Source: Gambelia wislizenii (lineage: Eukaryota; Chordata; Lepidosauria; Squamata; Crotaphytidae). From it: a DNA stretch of 64,000 nt. Shown here in pieces: positions 24,201 to 35,937 of the stretch (positions within the stretch are counted from its first letter, which is position 1; each line of letters begins with the position of its first letter). Below the pieces are notes generated by a model, which ran no database searches, was not told the origin of the DNA, and saw nothing but the letters and a program-made list of their open reading frames with translations. A program made the position numbers and the translations under genes. The stretch covers positions 119,916,309 to 119,980,308 of the forward strand of contig JAUMIR010000002.1 of assembly GCA_030847615.1 (NCBI GenBank). Reading direction: 5' to 3'.

Positions 24201-25206
24201 GCATTTTGATTCTCAGTTGTCACATGAGTTGTGACAACTCATTAATTATTTATAAACAATTAATAATATTGTTGATTAAACAATAAATATCGCGAAATAA
24301 TGTTTTTTTTCCTCAAAGTGACACACCACCTGAGTTATGCTCAGTTTTTTGGTGACGTTTGACACACCAAGCTCAAAAGGTTGCCCATCACTGCTTAGGC
24401 AGAACTGCTGCATAGTGCTTGCAAGTGCTAGCCTGAGGAACCCCCTGTCTTGAAATGCTTTCACTTTTTTTGTCATCTTGATCCTTCTGCCAGGAAGAGC
24501 TTTCCACCTCCCTCTCTTAGGCACTCAATTTCTCCTTTGTTTTTCTCTAGAGTGTCTCATAATTAGCTTCATACTGTGCAAATGTCACCTAATGCTCCAC
24601 CTTGTTTGACTCACACTTTCCCTCTCTCCAACTAAACTCTGCTAGCTCCTGGCAATCCTTATCATTACACAATAGCAGAAGCTATGACCACGTACCTGAT
24701 ACTGTCATCATAGGTGTACACTTTATTCAAAGATAGCCTATTTGAATCCTGGTAGCCTTTGCCTTTCCAAAGCAGCTTTTAAAACAAAACAAAAAGGCTA
24801 AAACCATCACTGGGCTACAACTAAACATCTGTGAATGTTCCATATAGTTTGGCTCCCAAAGTGTAATGTCATTACAGCTGGGTCATGAAAAGGAAAAGAG
24901 ACCCAAGCCTTGAATCACTATCCAGAAGCAAATTAGGTTGTAGTCAATGATGAAACCCAGTGGCTATAGGTTCAGCACAGAAACACAGTTTGTTTATACA
25001 TAATTAACTAACAGGAGTCACTACCTCATGATTTGTTCGTGGCAACTGTCTTTGAAGATCCTCTAAAATATTAAACAAACATAAGAAGGATAGGCCTATG
25101 AAATGCCTTGGGACCAAGCGACCTGAAAGGTCCTCTTTTATTTTTGTAGGAGTCTACCTGGGTGTCGAGATCTTCCACAAAGGCCCCTCCCTCTGTCCTG
25201 TCAACA

Positions 25207-25540
25207 TCTGATATGTTTCTATTGCAACATAGCTGGGGGTGGGGTTGCCATCAACAAAGTGGCCAGAACCACCATTTTTTTTTTAGTTTCGTGGTAGCGA
25301 TCACATGCAACATCTGACATGTACTTGCAAAAACTAGAGTTTATGAAAAAGCATATGGGAATTCAAAAACCTTCTCAATTGCCTTTCACACTTCCTACTG
25401 AGGAAGACCAGCTGCCACTTTTTGATTATGTTTTGTAATCTCTTCTGTATGTTTCTATTGCAGCATAGCTGGGGGTGGGTTTGCCGTAAACGAAGTAGCC
25501 AGAACAACTTTTTTTTTTAGTTTTGTGGTAGTGATCACAT
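25207..25540. repeat. Direct duplication of a ~95-bp segment (two copies 140 bp apart)
   Basis: Copies at about 25207-25303 and 25444-25540 share tatgtttctattgca, catagctgggggtgggg, agccagaac, a T-run and tgatcacatgca blocks with scattered substitutions. They lie upstream of a hAT-type terminus at 25838 and may be an internal feature of that element. Confidence 0.75.
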
Positions 25541-25599
25541 GCATTTTTGCAGCAGTAAGGTGACCAAACAGTTTTTAAGCAGAAGGTTGCACTTCTGCA

Positions 25600-25838
25600 C
25601 CTTAAAGTTTTTTTAAAAAAACCCACTGTGCAGCAGCAGCAACTTGTGGAGAACAGTAATGTGTATAATTCACTCATGGCCACCATCTTGATTCACAGGC
25701 ATGCCTTGTGTGAACTTCAAACACAGATAACTTCACATACCAGCAATCTTGCTAAAAAAAACTGTGGAGACAAATGAATGCTGCTGCAATTTTGCATTAA
25801 TGTGCAGCAATTATATCACCTTGTCTAGACGAGCCCTG
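25600..25838. mobile_element. hAT MITE terminus (right end only)
   Basis: The stretch ends cttgtctagacgagccctg. Its reverse complement matches the CAGGGCTTGTCTA-type ends of the MITE pair at 44359-45542. The ggccaccat block near 25680 also recurs in that pair. I did not find a clear left end; it may reach back to about 25170. Confidence 0.55.
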
Positions 25839-25929
25839 GGTTTTATTCTAGATTTAAAGGAGCTATCCATAGTTCTGAACCAATTTTAAGGATAGAGATC
25901 TACCCTTGGTGGTTTACTATGGACAACAA

Positions 25930-28900
25930 AAAACATCTCTTGCCAAAATCCTTCTTTAATCTAACTGAAAAGCAAGATTTACTAGACCTATGGACTCTCA
26001 AACATGGAAACAAGAAAGGTTTTACATTCTATTCAGAACCTCATAAGCCCATGTCGCGAATATATTTGTTTATGGTATCAAGAAGACTACACACAAAAAT
26101 ACAGGACATGGAAATTTATCCAAGAATAACTTCAGACCATAGCCCAATCCTCTTAACTTTATATGGACCCAGATTAGATTACAATTGGAGTTTAAATAAA
26201 AGTCTGTTAAAAGTCAAAATCTCGATTCAAAGAATTAAAAAAGCTTTGACTTTATACTTCAAGGAAAACATCTCAGAAGATTTGCAGAAGAAAACTATTT
26301 GGGATGCCAGCAAGGTGGTGATTCGCAGAAGAGGTGCTGAGGTAAAAAGGGAAAAAAAGAGAAAACTCAAAATCTTCTATTGGAATTAAGGAACAAGGAG
26401 GAAATGGCAAGAGCCAACCCCATGAATAGGAAACTTCAAGATGAGATAAAATGAGTTCAAAAGCAGTTGAATAGCGATATAACTATTCAAATTGAAAAGA
26501 ACCTGAAGAAGGTAAAACAAAATCATTTTGAGAATGCAAATAAAACAGGAATATGGTTGGCCCAGAAACTAAAAAAATAAGCTCAAAAGAGGAGAATGGT
26601 AGAAATAAAACAAGATGGAAAGACTTATACGAGCCAGGGTAAGATAAAAATATATTTATTAGATATTTTGAAAATCTATATAAAGAAGTGAAAAAACAGA
26701 AAACAAATTAGAAAAATTGGAAAAACATTTCAATAAACAAAACATTTTGAAGTCAAATAGGATCAAAGGGTTATGCTAAGTGCTCCAATCACAATGAGTG
26801 AAGTTTCAGAAGTGATTAAAGGGCAAAGTTTGGGAAAAGCTCCTGGGCTGGATGGTTTTTCAGCAGCATACTATAAATTGATGGAGGAGGAATTGATCAT
26901 ACCACTGTGAGACAAATTTGACAGAATAACAGTAAATGGGAAACCAGAGACCTGGAACACAGCAAGTATAATACTAATCCCGAAGGAAGGAAAAGACTCC
27001 AAAGAGTTTAAAAAAATATAGGTCTATATCTCTGTTAAATATCGATTACAAGATCTATGCTGCGATTTTAGCGGAAAAGTTGAAAAGCATCCTGGGGAAA
27101 AAAAAAAGATAACCAGAATGGTTCTTTGCTGGGAAGGAATAATATAAGATCAGCTCTAGATGCAATTGAATATTATGAAGTCCACAATGACAAAAAATTA
27201 GGGATAGTATTAGTAGATGTGGAGAAGGCATTAAACGTAATAACATAAATTGGAAATTTATGTTGGAACATCTAAAGAGAATGAATATGGGCAAAGAATT
27301 CATAAAAGCAATTGAGACTAGCTATACGAATCAAAAAGCACAGATTATTATAAATGATTAGAAAACTGATTATAGTAAGATAGAAAAAGAAACAACACAA
27401 GGGTGTCCATTATCACCACTGTTATTTATCGTGATATTAGAGGTCTTGAATAATAATATAAGATCTGATCAGAAGATTCAAGGTATCAAACTCAAAGGTC
27501 AACAATTTAAATTAAAAGATTTCACTGGTGATCTGACAGCTTTTTTCTAGAGGATCTGAGCACCAGTGTTGAGGAATTGAATATAACATTTAAAGAGTTT
27601 GGCAAAGTGATGGGATTCAAAATGAACAAGGAGAAAACAGTGATATTAATGAAAAACAACAAAGAAGAAACTGACTTGGCCACAAAATCAGGATTCAAAA
27701 TAGGAAGAAAAGTAAAATACATAGGGATCTGACTACCTAAAAGAAATGCAGATCTCTTTGATAACAACTATAAAATTATTTGGAAAGAGATTAAGAAAGA
27801 CTTAATGAAATGCTCCAGATTACAATTTTCTATGCTAGGAAGAATAGCCGTGATTAAGATGAGCATACTACCCAAGTTAATCTTTCTTTTTCAAAACCTT
27901 CCTATTATTACAAATGATTCTCCATTTGATGAATGGAGAAAAAACTAAGTAAATTTATATGGAGTGGTAAGAAACTGAGAATCAGGTGGAAAATGCTTGC
28001 TGACTCGAAGCTTAGAGGAAGATATGGCCTACCAGAACTGAAGAATTATTACCAAGCTTGTAATCTTGTTTGGATATTAGACTGGATCAAATTGTAAAAT
28101 GAAAGGATTCTAAATTTAGGTTTTAATTTTAGGTATGTCTGACACACCTACCTATGGTATGGGAGAGCTAAACTCCACAAGGAATTTGAACACTATGTCA
28201 GGAAGTTGCTTTTAAGAGTCTGGCTAAAGCAGAAAACACGCTTCTATAATGAAATTCCCTTGTGGAGTTCTCCTCAAGAAGCTTTTATGGGTTGCTGCAA
28301 GAATACTGATAAGTGGATGAGGTATGAAGATGTCGTAATTAAAAATGTAAATGCAGTAATAGGATTGAAATAAGAATGCGACATAAAGTTAAATTAGTTC
28401 ACATGTCTACAATCAAAAGATAGATTTAAAGAAGATATTAAACTTGAAGGATTTGATACTGGAAAAAATGAATTGGATATGATAATTTGGGACCCAAATA
28501 ATGCAAAAAAGATCAGTAAATTTTATAACCTCTTGCAGTTAGGGGACTTAGAACAAGAACTGATAAAGGACACTATGAGTATGTAAGCTATATTTTAGAT
28601 CTGGAGAGCTGGGAAAATAACATGGAAAAGAACAAACAAATCTGAAAGACAATTTCATTGAAATGGTCCGCAGATGGTACACAACCCCGTGAAAATTAAC
28701 AAAATTTACAAACTCGGCAACAACAAATGTGGGAAATGTCACAAGTCAGCAAGCACTCTATTTCATATGTGGTGGGGATGTACCTCAGTTAAAAAAATAG
28801 GTTAAGATACATAAAAATATTACTGAAATGCTACAGATTAGATATAGCAGGAGACTAAAGTTTTACATTCTGAATTTGACTAATATTTTAGGTAAAGAAG

Positions 28901-29553
28901 ACAAGACTAGACACTGGAGAAAGATACTGTATTTGGTCACAGCAGCAAGGCTGGTTCTTGCCTGCAACCAAAGTACCAAGCTTAGAAGACTGGTACCTGA
29001 AAATTGTGGACATGGTGGAAATGGACATTATAACAATAGCTCTACTGAGAAAACTAAGAGACTGGTATTCTGTGATCAAATATTGGGCAGAGAAATGAGA
29101 GATAAATATTGAAATATTACAAGTATAGTAAATTACTACTGAAAAGTAATAATGACATTTGAAATATCTGACAAAACCCAATTCATATCTGAAAACAAGT
29201 ATTGATTAGGATTGATTTTAGCACTCACAGTGATAAAAGTACAGATGTGAAGGTTGAGGAACAAAAGAACAATTTATATTAAAATAATCTGTTTATGATT
29301 ACTTTAGTTTATTGTATATAATTCATATTAAGAGGACAATGTGAATAGTGTAAAAAGTTCTGTAAGACTGGATAACTTTATGGAAGTTAGTCAGAAAAGA
29401 AGATACAATTAGAATGATTAAAGAAGACCTATAATAATTTTAGATTTTTTTTAGTAGTTTATATTACTTTAATGTCATGAAATAATGATAATTGTATATT
29501 GATTTTTTGTTAAATCATAATATAAATATTATCAAAAAAATTAAAACATCTCT
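25930..29553 (+). mobile_element. L1-type LINE, 5'-truncated ORF2 with target-site duplication
   Basis: The word aaaacatctct occurs at 25930-25940 and again at 29543-29553, so the element body is 25941-29542. It enters within the endonuclease domain (TFYSEPH, SRIYLF and SDHSPILL blocks, about 26010-26160). Decayed reverse transcriptase blocks follow (GKAPG-DG near 26840, a QGCPLSP block near 27400), then an ORF2 C-terminal part (a GNCHKSASTLFHMWW-like Cys/His block near 28730-28770), an AT-rich 3' UTR and a short A-rich tail. Many stops and frameshifts make it non-functional. It lies antisense to Bassoon. Confidence 0.85.
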
Positions 29554-30191
29554 GAAAGAGGGGAAAAGATTGGTCTTTCATCCTTCACTTGAATGAGCCA
29601 GCAGGGGTTTGATAAGTTATTTGCCACTACATCCATCTAAAACCCCTGCTGTCCCACACTCAGGATAGTTCTTGGATATGGATTAAAAACTTTTTAGATC
29701 AAAACAAGATTTACAGAAAATACCTCCCTGTGGTATTGTGACTTCAAGCTACATTGTCCTAAGAAATATTAACTATGCTTTCTCCATTCATCTACTAAGA
29801 AGAGAAACTGACAACAAATTTGATATATTTTTGACACTAGCATATCCTCAATTGACAGTTGTCTCCACCTCCTAGGAAGAAGGATGAAAACACATTTTGT
29901 ATATTTCTGAGACTGGTGTATCTGCTATCCAGAGTTGTGCTAGCAGGAGTTTCCCCACTTGAACAATAACCTCCCAATCTACATGGAAATGTTCATAATT
30001 CTGAAACCCTAGGACACTGTTTTTAAAAGCAAGCAATATGATCTGTAGTAAAATTCCACTCTCCTTCGCAAATGTATTTAGCTTCCATCTGACTGCCAGC
30101 TGAAATCCCTTATACAATTGGCTTCCTCTAAGCCTTCAGGTTGGCAATCTACTTTTTATGTATGGTGCACTGTTGCATCTAATGGAAAGAG

Positions 30192-30200
30192 CCTTACCTC
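30192..30200 (-). other. BSN: Splice donor after the BSN zinc-finger exon
   Basis: The minus strand reads GAG|GTAAGG across 30200-30192, a strong donor. The last codon (GAG, Glu) is complete, so the intron is phase 0. Translation past this point would add an unrelated tail. Confidence 0.92.
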
Positions 30201-30632
30201 CTGCTCTCTGCTTTTCTGAGGTTCAGATATGACCGTACTGTCTTTGCTATCTGCTTCCGGCTTTGTGGCCATAGTTTTCCCCTTTGGCAATGGACTTTCA
30301 GAAGTTTTTGGAGGCTCTTCGGGTAATTTGGGCAGTGGCTTTCCTTCTGATTGAGCAGGAGGCTTTTTTTCTTGGACAGTGGTAGGTAATTTGCTCTGTT
30401 CTGAAGTCCTGAGATGTGAAAGGTGCCTGTCTTGAGGAGCTGATGGTTCAGGGTGCTGGGGTGTTACAAGCTGAAGGGCTCCTCTCTGTTGGTGGCCAGT
30501 TCCTCCAGCCTGGTGTCGGGGAGATCCAGTTGGCTGTTGCTTTGGAGCAGGCAGTGGCATTGGAGCAGGGTCTCCTAGGCTTCCTTCTAGCAGCCTCTGA
30601 GTTTGGCAGTTCAAACACAGCCATTCGTTTTT
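30198..30632 (-). CDS. BSN: Bassoon, exon with the end of zinc finger 2 (145 codons)
   Basis: The exon starts K-N-E-W-L-C-L-N-C-Q, where the two cysteines (codons 6 and 9) form the last C-x-x-C pair of the second Piccolo/Bassoon-type zinc finger; the earlier cysteines must be on the previous exon. A conserved LLEGSLGDPAP block follows, then a P/Q/S/K-rich linker (SEQSKLPTTVQEKK is recognisable from mammals) that is probably disordered. The length of 435 bp is a multiple of three and both ends are phase 0. It joins directly to the giant exon. Mammalian Bassoon has the same order: finger, proline-rich linker, then the SLSDTGYSS block. The linker is more diverged than the finger. Confidence 0.95.
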
Positions 30633-30660
30633 CTGAAAAATAATGAGCAGCAATCAATAT
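30633..30660 (-). other. BSN: Splice acceptor of the BSN zinc-finger exon
   Basis: The minus strand reads ...cattatttttCAG|AAAAAC, with CAG at 30635-30633 and the exon starting at 30632 in phase 0. The pyrimidine tract is shorter than that of the giant exon. Confidence 0.85.
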
Positions 30661-31426
30661 TTTATCTAGAAGGTTTTACTCAAACTCAAGTTTCATTCAA
30701 AAATCAGTATGAAGACTCCTCTCATAGGGAATGCAGTATCACTCCTTCTTCTTCATGTTAAATGTTATTTTAATCTTTTAAAACAATGCACAAGGAAAGT
30801 AAGCAGCTTAGAAATGTTGGACTACAGCTCCCAGAATCCCAAAGTGATGCTCTAATGGATAATGCTATGCTATACTTAGCAATAAACCTTTGACATACAA
30901 GAGGCTGTCTCATTACTCAGGATCAAACTATGGCTTCCCCAATGGTGAAAGACATCTGTTTGTCACAGGATGTGATTTTCCTTACCATGTATCTTGCATA
31001 TAATCTGCCTTGTTTTGTTATCTGTCACTAGAAAGTAAACATGGACTTAATTAGCAAGTCTGATTGCTGAGGCAACCATCTTTGACAAAATCCCATTGCT
31101 GGAGGGGAATGTATTCCCCTTAATATCTAGCTTGATATGAGTCAGTCTATTGGTCTACTCTGCTCATTATTGTCTACAGTAACTTGAAGCAGTTCTTCAG
31201 ACTTTCAGGTTGGAGTCCTTCTCAGTTTTACTTCAAGATTATTAGGGATAAGCATCCCACTAAGCCATGGATCATGCTTTGATTCAAATTCTATCTCAGC
31301 CATAGGTTTACCTATTTAGAAATCATGGGCAAGTTTCTGATTGTCACTTTCAATTCATCATCTGTAAAATGGGATTAACAATGATTAGCCTTCCAAAACT
31401 GCTGTCAAGACAAGCAAGGATTATGA

Positions 31427-31427
31427 A

Positions 31428-31456
<29 letters not shown>
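31427..31456. repeat. (AAT)n microsatellite
   Basis: An uninterrupted run of about ten aat units. Confidence 0.95.
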
Positions 31457-31458
<2 letters not shown>

Positions 31459-32387
31459 GAGTCATTATTACTAGTAACAACTGTGATTGAAATGGAATAT
31501 CAAATATTTATTTTTCCTCTTTGGCTAAGTACAGAAAACTCTTTCTTTTATTTTCTTTTTAAAGAAAAACAGCTATTTAGGGCTGCCATTTCTTTAACTA
31601 AATACCATGGTTAAAAAAAGAAAAGAAAAGGTATATTGCCCAAACAGTTTTAACCCAGCACACATATTTCTGAAAATGGTATGCCTTATACATTTTTGGC
31701 TTCTGAACTACATGTGGGCCAGCCAGAAGTACAGGTAGCAATCACCGGGTTATATTAAAGCTCTGTAGGATGCACTGCAAATCTTGACTAAAGCATGTGT
31801 TCCTTAGAAAATTGAAACTTGATGAAACTTCCTGCATTGTGATGATTCACTATGGGCTGTTCCAAAAAGTTGGGGGGGGGGAGTCTCTGGAAGTATAGAC
31901 ACTTTCCAGTTGTTGTTGTTGTTGTTTTATTTTACCTGCAAATTCATGGTCTTTCAGCCAAACTCTTTCTTGAAATGTCCCAGGTTTCCCACCACCCACC
32001 TCCCTTATGTTCTTCTTCCTCCTGCTCCCATTGATCAACTGTCACATCTAGACTCAAGCATCATTCCAGAAATGAAAACTCCTTGGCAATGCTGGGAGTT
32101 CCCTGATAATACTTTGGGATGAGGAAAACGTCATGTAGGTCTCCAAAATAAAATCCATTTGCACATGAAAAACACCTGGGACTTGCAGAGACTTTTTTCT
32201 TGTCTAGAGAGGCTCTAAGTTGGGAGATGAATGATGACATTGGATCATAAAGCAATGGCCTAGGATCTACTACTCTAATTTTGCATGCTTAAAAAAAATA
32301 ATCAGAAAACTAGCTTGAAAACAAGCTCAGACATTATGACATAGAACATATGTCTGCTCACATACAGCTTTGTGGCATCTGAAACAG

Positions 32388-32530
32388 TTTTATTCAGAAT
32401 ATGCCTTCATGGACTGCAGATTGCTTCATCAGATACAAATGGCCTGTGGTCTACAAAAGGTCATGTCAAATTAAACTTCTTAATGCCACTAGACTTTTTG
32501 TTTGGTTTGCTGGAACAAACTAACATAGAT
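32388..32530. mobile_element. Eroded copy of a widespread amniote interspersed repeat
   Basis: The order of blocks (gcttcatcaga, ggcctgtggtctaca, aatgccactagactttttgttt, ggaacaaactaacat) resembles a repeat common in reptile genomes whose copies contain GATGAAGTGGGCTGTAGTCCACGAAA-like sequence and end near CAGACTAACA. A reversed partial copy may lie at about 53690-53760. The family name is uncertain. Confidence 0.4.
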
Positions 32531-32995
32531 ACCAACCCCACCCCAGAAATTCTACAACTGAATCTTAGGTGTTTTTTTTTTTTAAAAATAATTACCTTAT
32601 CAGCTTTCTTTCATGCTATTTAGCATACTATCTATCCTATGATCAATTTATGCCAGCTAGAGATCTGTAGTATTTGGGGTATGTCTCCATGCTGGTAGAT
32701 CTTGGAAATATGGCACTGCAAGGTACCCTGTGTTAGCTCAACATCAGAGATATGCCAGCATAACATTACATCACAAGTGCTGTTCAATAAAGGGCCAATT
32801 CATATGTAAACTCTGCAGCATGACTCCTGTTTCTACTTGGATGGTCTCACTGCACTGCCAATAATCCGATAAGCATGTGGGATGTTACTACAGCAGAACC
32901 ATTGGCCCGTGGGTAAGTGGGATGCTGGCAAGGGAACAACTCATGAGAGCTGTTTACCACATGTGCCTCCTAGCCTTATAGCAAAGCCTGGAAAG

Positions 32996-33112
32996 CTTAC
33001 TTTTTTGGAATACAACTTCCGGAATCCCCCAATCAGCCTGGGCAACGGCTATGCTGGCTGGGGATTTAAGGAGCTACAATCCCTCAAAGCAATACTTCTA
33101 AGTTCTTGCAGG
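32996..33112. mobile_element. Palindromic MITE-like element, eroded
   Basis: A tttttggaatacaacttcc block faces a later ggagctacaatccctcaaa block, with ccccaatcagcc and ggctggggat facing one another between them. This is the layout of short foldback elements carrying an ACTACAACTCCCAGAATCCC-type core, of which traces also occur at about 30818-30850. Confidence 0.5.
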
Positions 33113-33374
33113 AAAACTATGGCAAAATAGCAATCACACCACAGAGAAAATGTGTATACATAGTCCACAGTAGAACACATTTCAAAATAAATATGTTTCA
33201 GATTGGGCTGGAAAATGTTTGAATGAATTAAAAAACATTTCAGCATTTCATAACTGTTTTAACTCAAATATCTACAGTATATTTGCAACCATTACTGTTT
33301 TCATTAAAGTTTACGTTGGCTGTGAAACCAAAAATCTACTCATATAATCATATATAATCATATTTCCAAGCTCA

Positions 33375-34100
33375 AGTTCAAAGTGCATGTCAACATGTCT
33401 CCAGCACCAAATACCACTGTATTAGTACAAAAATCAATGTGTATAGAGCCATTGTACTGTCTATTCTCCTTTACGGGTCTGAAACATGGGTCACCTATCG
33501 CCACCACCTACGACTCCTCGAACGCTTACATCAGCGCTGTTTATGCACAATCCTAAATATACACTGGACTGACTATGTGACGAATGCTGCTGTCCTTGAG
33601 CAAGCAGGGTTCACCAGCATTGAGGCCATGATATTGAGAACACAGCTGCGCTGGGCAGGGCACGTTTCTAGGATGGAGGACCATCGCCTCCCAAAAATAG
33701 TACTCTATGGTGAACTCGCCATGGGTCAGCATAAGAGGGGCGCTCAAAAAAAGTGATACAAAGACTCCCTGAAACAACATCTCAGGCTTGGCCAAATTGA
33801 TCACCAACAATGGACCGCCCTGGCCTCACATCGGGAGGCATGGAGACGCAGTATCCACAATGCTGCAGCCTTACTTGAGAACTCACACCAAACAAGTCTT
33901 GAAGAGAAATGACAAGGCAGAAAGAATCACAACCCGGAAACATCACCCAAGGAGACCTTCTGCTATGCTTTCTGCAACCGGACTTGTTTATCTCGGATTG
34001 GCCTTTTTAGTCATCAGCGCGCTTGCAGAAAGTGCAGGATAAGTCCTTCTTGAATCTTAGTTCACGAAGAAAAGCCAGAGAGTAGAAAAGATAGACATGT
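33375..34100 (+). mobile_element. Non-LTR retrotransposon 3' end, C-terminal domain (clade unresolved)
   Basis: Positions 33439-33756 encode a post-reverse-transcriptase segment: LLYGSETW, then LERLHQRCL, then SIEAMILRTQLRWAGHVSRM and LYGEL. With a frame change and a stop, the next part ends in a small Cys/His block (C-x3-C-x12-H type). The copy closes with gaagaaaagccagagag. A second copy in reverse orientation at 46893-47510 carries the same blocks and the same tail, and a bare tail lies at 50803-50827. Segments like this follow the reverse transcriptase in several LINE clades of fish, invertebrates and reptiles. It is decayed and 5'-truncated. Confidence 0.8.
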
Positions 34101-34689
34101 AAAAACAGCCCTTTTTGTCTCAAGAGCAGAAGCTTAAATGATGAGGTTGAAGGTATTTCTATGGAAGATATAATATACAAAGGACAGTTGTCTTAATAAT
34201 GAAACACTGGGGTGATGACACCTCAGGATCCTAACATTAAGTAAAATTATTTGTGTGTTTCTTTTTGCTAAAGATGCCCATTCAAATATACCAGCAGTTT
34301 TACTTTGATCCATCATGATTTTATATGCAATGCTTAGTCACTTTAGCACTGTTAATTGCATTCACTCATTCCACTCATAATGACTCCCTTGTGTGCAGTG
34401 CGTCTGCTGAGTGTATAACAGCAGACATTCTTTTCTTGTTCTTTTATTTTTATCTCTGAAACTCACAGGCTAAACCGTATTTTATTGAGAGATGATTTTC
34501 TATAATGATGGCTCTTTAAGTCTGCTGGATAGGCTAAAGCAGGGAGGGAGAACAGAAAAGATGTCTCCTATTTCACACACACATACCCTTTCAACCCTTA
34601 ATATTTAAAATTACAATCATGTATTTCGTATATGCTTGATGCTTATGTAGTGTGCCCATAAAGCAGCATCCAGTACTAGCAACCATGAA

Positions 34690-35010
34690 ATCCTTCTGGC
34701 TTCCAGTGGTCCTGGAGTGAGCTGTGATCTTTATGTGGATGATAAGCTCCATTTCTTCTTTCCATGTGAAATATTGGAAATACCAGATAGGAAGTTTGGG
34801 TCAGTAATGAACTGAGTAGAGGCCAGTAAGAAGAAACTAACCCAGACAAAACAGAGGTTCTCCTGGTCAGTGGCCCATCTGACTGAGAAGCTGCAAACAA
34901 TGTTTATGCATTGGGTAGCCCCAAATGTTGGAGGGGAGATGGAACATGCTCAACTTGGCAATGGAATACAGTCCTTCTACCCACACCTTTCCATTCTGAG
35001 TGAGATTTAG
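34690..35010 (+). mobile_element. Eroded L2-like LINE relic
   Basis: The plus strand contains a DLYVDDKLHFFF-like block near 34727-34762, matching the Y-A-D-D region of L2. About 75 bases later an N-P-D-K-T-E-V-L-L-V-S block (34838-34870) matches the conserved segment that follows it in L2. Frames differ and stops intervene, so this is an old copy. Confidence 0.55.
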
Positions 35011-35790
35011 GATTATGTCTACATTGACATCACCATGTAGCCATTTAGATATGGCTATAGGTCAATGTTGGTGGATCCATCTCATTGTCCTTCATCAGAC
35101 TGGGGGTGGGGATGTGTGAGGAACCAGACTGACAAAAACTATCTTGCTGAATTGTGTCAGCAGCTGCTATTGCCACACAGCCTACTTGAGAAAAGCAGCA
35201 GTGGCCTGATTGCCACAACAACAGATTCATGTTTCTATTCCAAAAACATTCAGAGTTTAGAATAAAGGATTGTCTCTGTCCTCAGTGAGGTCTCCAAATC
35301 TTATTGGCAATGTGGTGCCACAACGTCAGGACTTTCACAAGTTGGCTGAGCTTACATTGTGAGTAAATTTCATTTGTGCCAACTAAGTAGTGGTTTTTGT
35401 TTTCACTTATGCCAAATAAGTAAAGGGGGTTGCCAAACAGATGCTAACAATGTTACTGACTGACAGTCATTTTGCACCACTTAAAAAGCCTCCTTTCTCC
35501 TTAAAAAGTTGTGAAGGTGAAAATTTGTTACTTTACTAAAATGTATCATACACATCTATTTAAACACTTTGTGTATCTTTCAGCAAGCTCCTAGCTCCCT
35601 ACACTGTAGCTATCTTTCCCAATTTTTTGCTTTCCTATGATAATATTTATACTTCACTTGCCTCCTATGGTGCTCCTTAGATACTGCTTCAAAACTATTG
35701 AAAACAGGAAATAACACACCTATCCGAAACAATGCATCACTTTTAATTCACTTCTGGTACAATAAGGAGCCACCATTCTGAAAAAAAATA

Positions 35791-35937
35791 TTCATAGAAT
35801 CGTAGAGTTGGAAGAGCCCACAAGGGCCATCCAGTCCAACCCCCTGCCACACAGGAATACACAATCAAATCATTCCCGACAGATGGCCATCCAGCCTCTA
35901 TTTAAAAACCTCCAAACAAGGAGACAAAATGTTCTGT
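35791..35937 (-). mobile_element. CR1 3' tail fragment
   Basis: The stretch begins attcatagaatcgtagagttgg and runs through the ccagtccaaccccctgcca and cattcccgacag blocks of CR1 3' ends. It is colinear with the copy at 56997-57303. Confidence 0.85.

Larger units (their letters stand above)
22012..24393. mobile_element. hAT-like non-autonomous element carrying a minisatellite
   Basis: The left end reads cggtgatggcgaacctatga and the right end, reverse-complemented, reads cagtgatgggcaacctt, a terminal inverted repeat of the GTGATGGCGAACC type found in hAT elements. The flanks share a short imperfect duplication (cttagct against cttaggc). Inside are acacg-rich repeats near the left end, a GC-rich tandem array (22420-23560), a Tigger-like fragment (24118-24200) and an AT-rich right part. 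No transposase is recognisable; long open frames in the array come from GC-rich tandem repetition. It could also be a composite of several insertions. Confidence 0.65.
16223..30197 (-). other. BSN: BSN intron between the zinc-finger exon and the giant exon
   Basis: This phase-0 intron of 13,975 bp is bounded by GTAAGG at 30197-30192 and TAG at 16225-16223. It contains a BovB tail, a palindromic element, a 2.4-kb hAT-like element with a minisatellite, a hAT terminus and a 5'-truncated L1 (separate entries). In 16490-20248, 20464-22011, 24394-25200 and 29554-30197 I recognise no gene and only simple features, such as a 23-bp unit repeated exactly in tandem (18887-18909, 18910-18932). It carries no exon-like conserved block. 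Confidence 0.9.

Noticed and set aside
28828..29181. Small open frames on both strands near the end of the long L1
   Set aside because: They are remnants of L1 ORF2 and its 3' UTR, with no independent support.
30156..30197. Bassoon-frame extension past the zinc-finger exon
   Set aside because: It reads through a GTAAGG donor into unrelated sequence.
33439..34042. Possible host gene encoding LLYGSETW...LRWAGHVSRM
   Set aside because: The segment is the C-terminal part of a non-LTR retrotransposon, occurs twice in the window in opposite orientations and is frame-broken.
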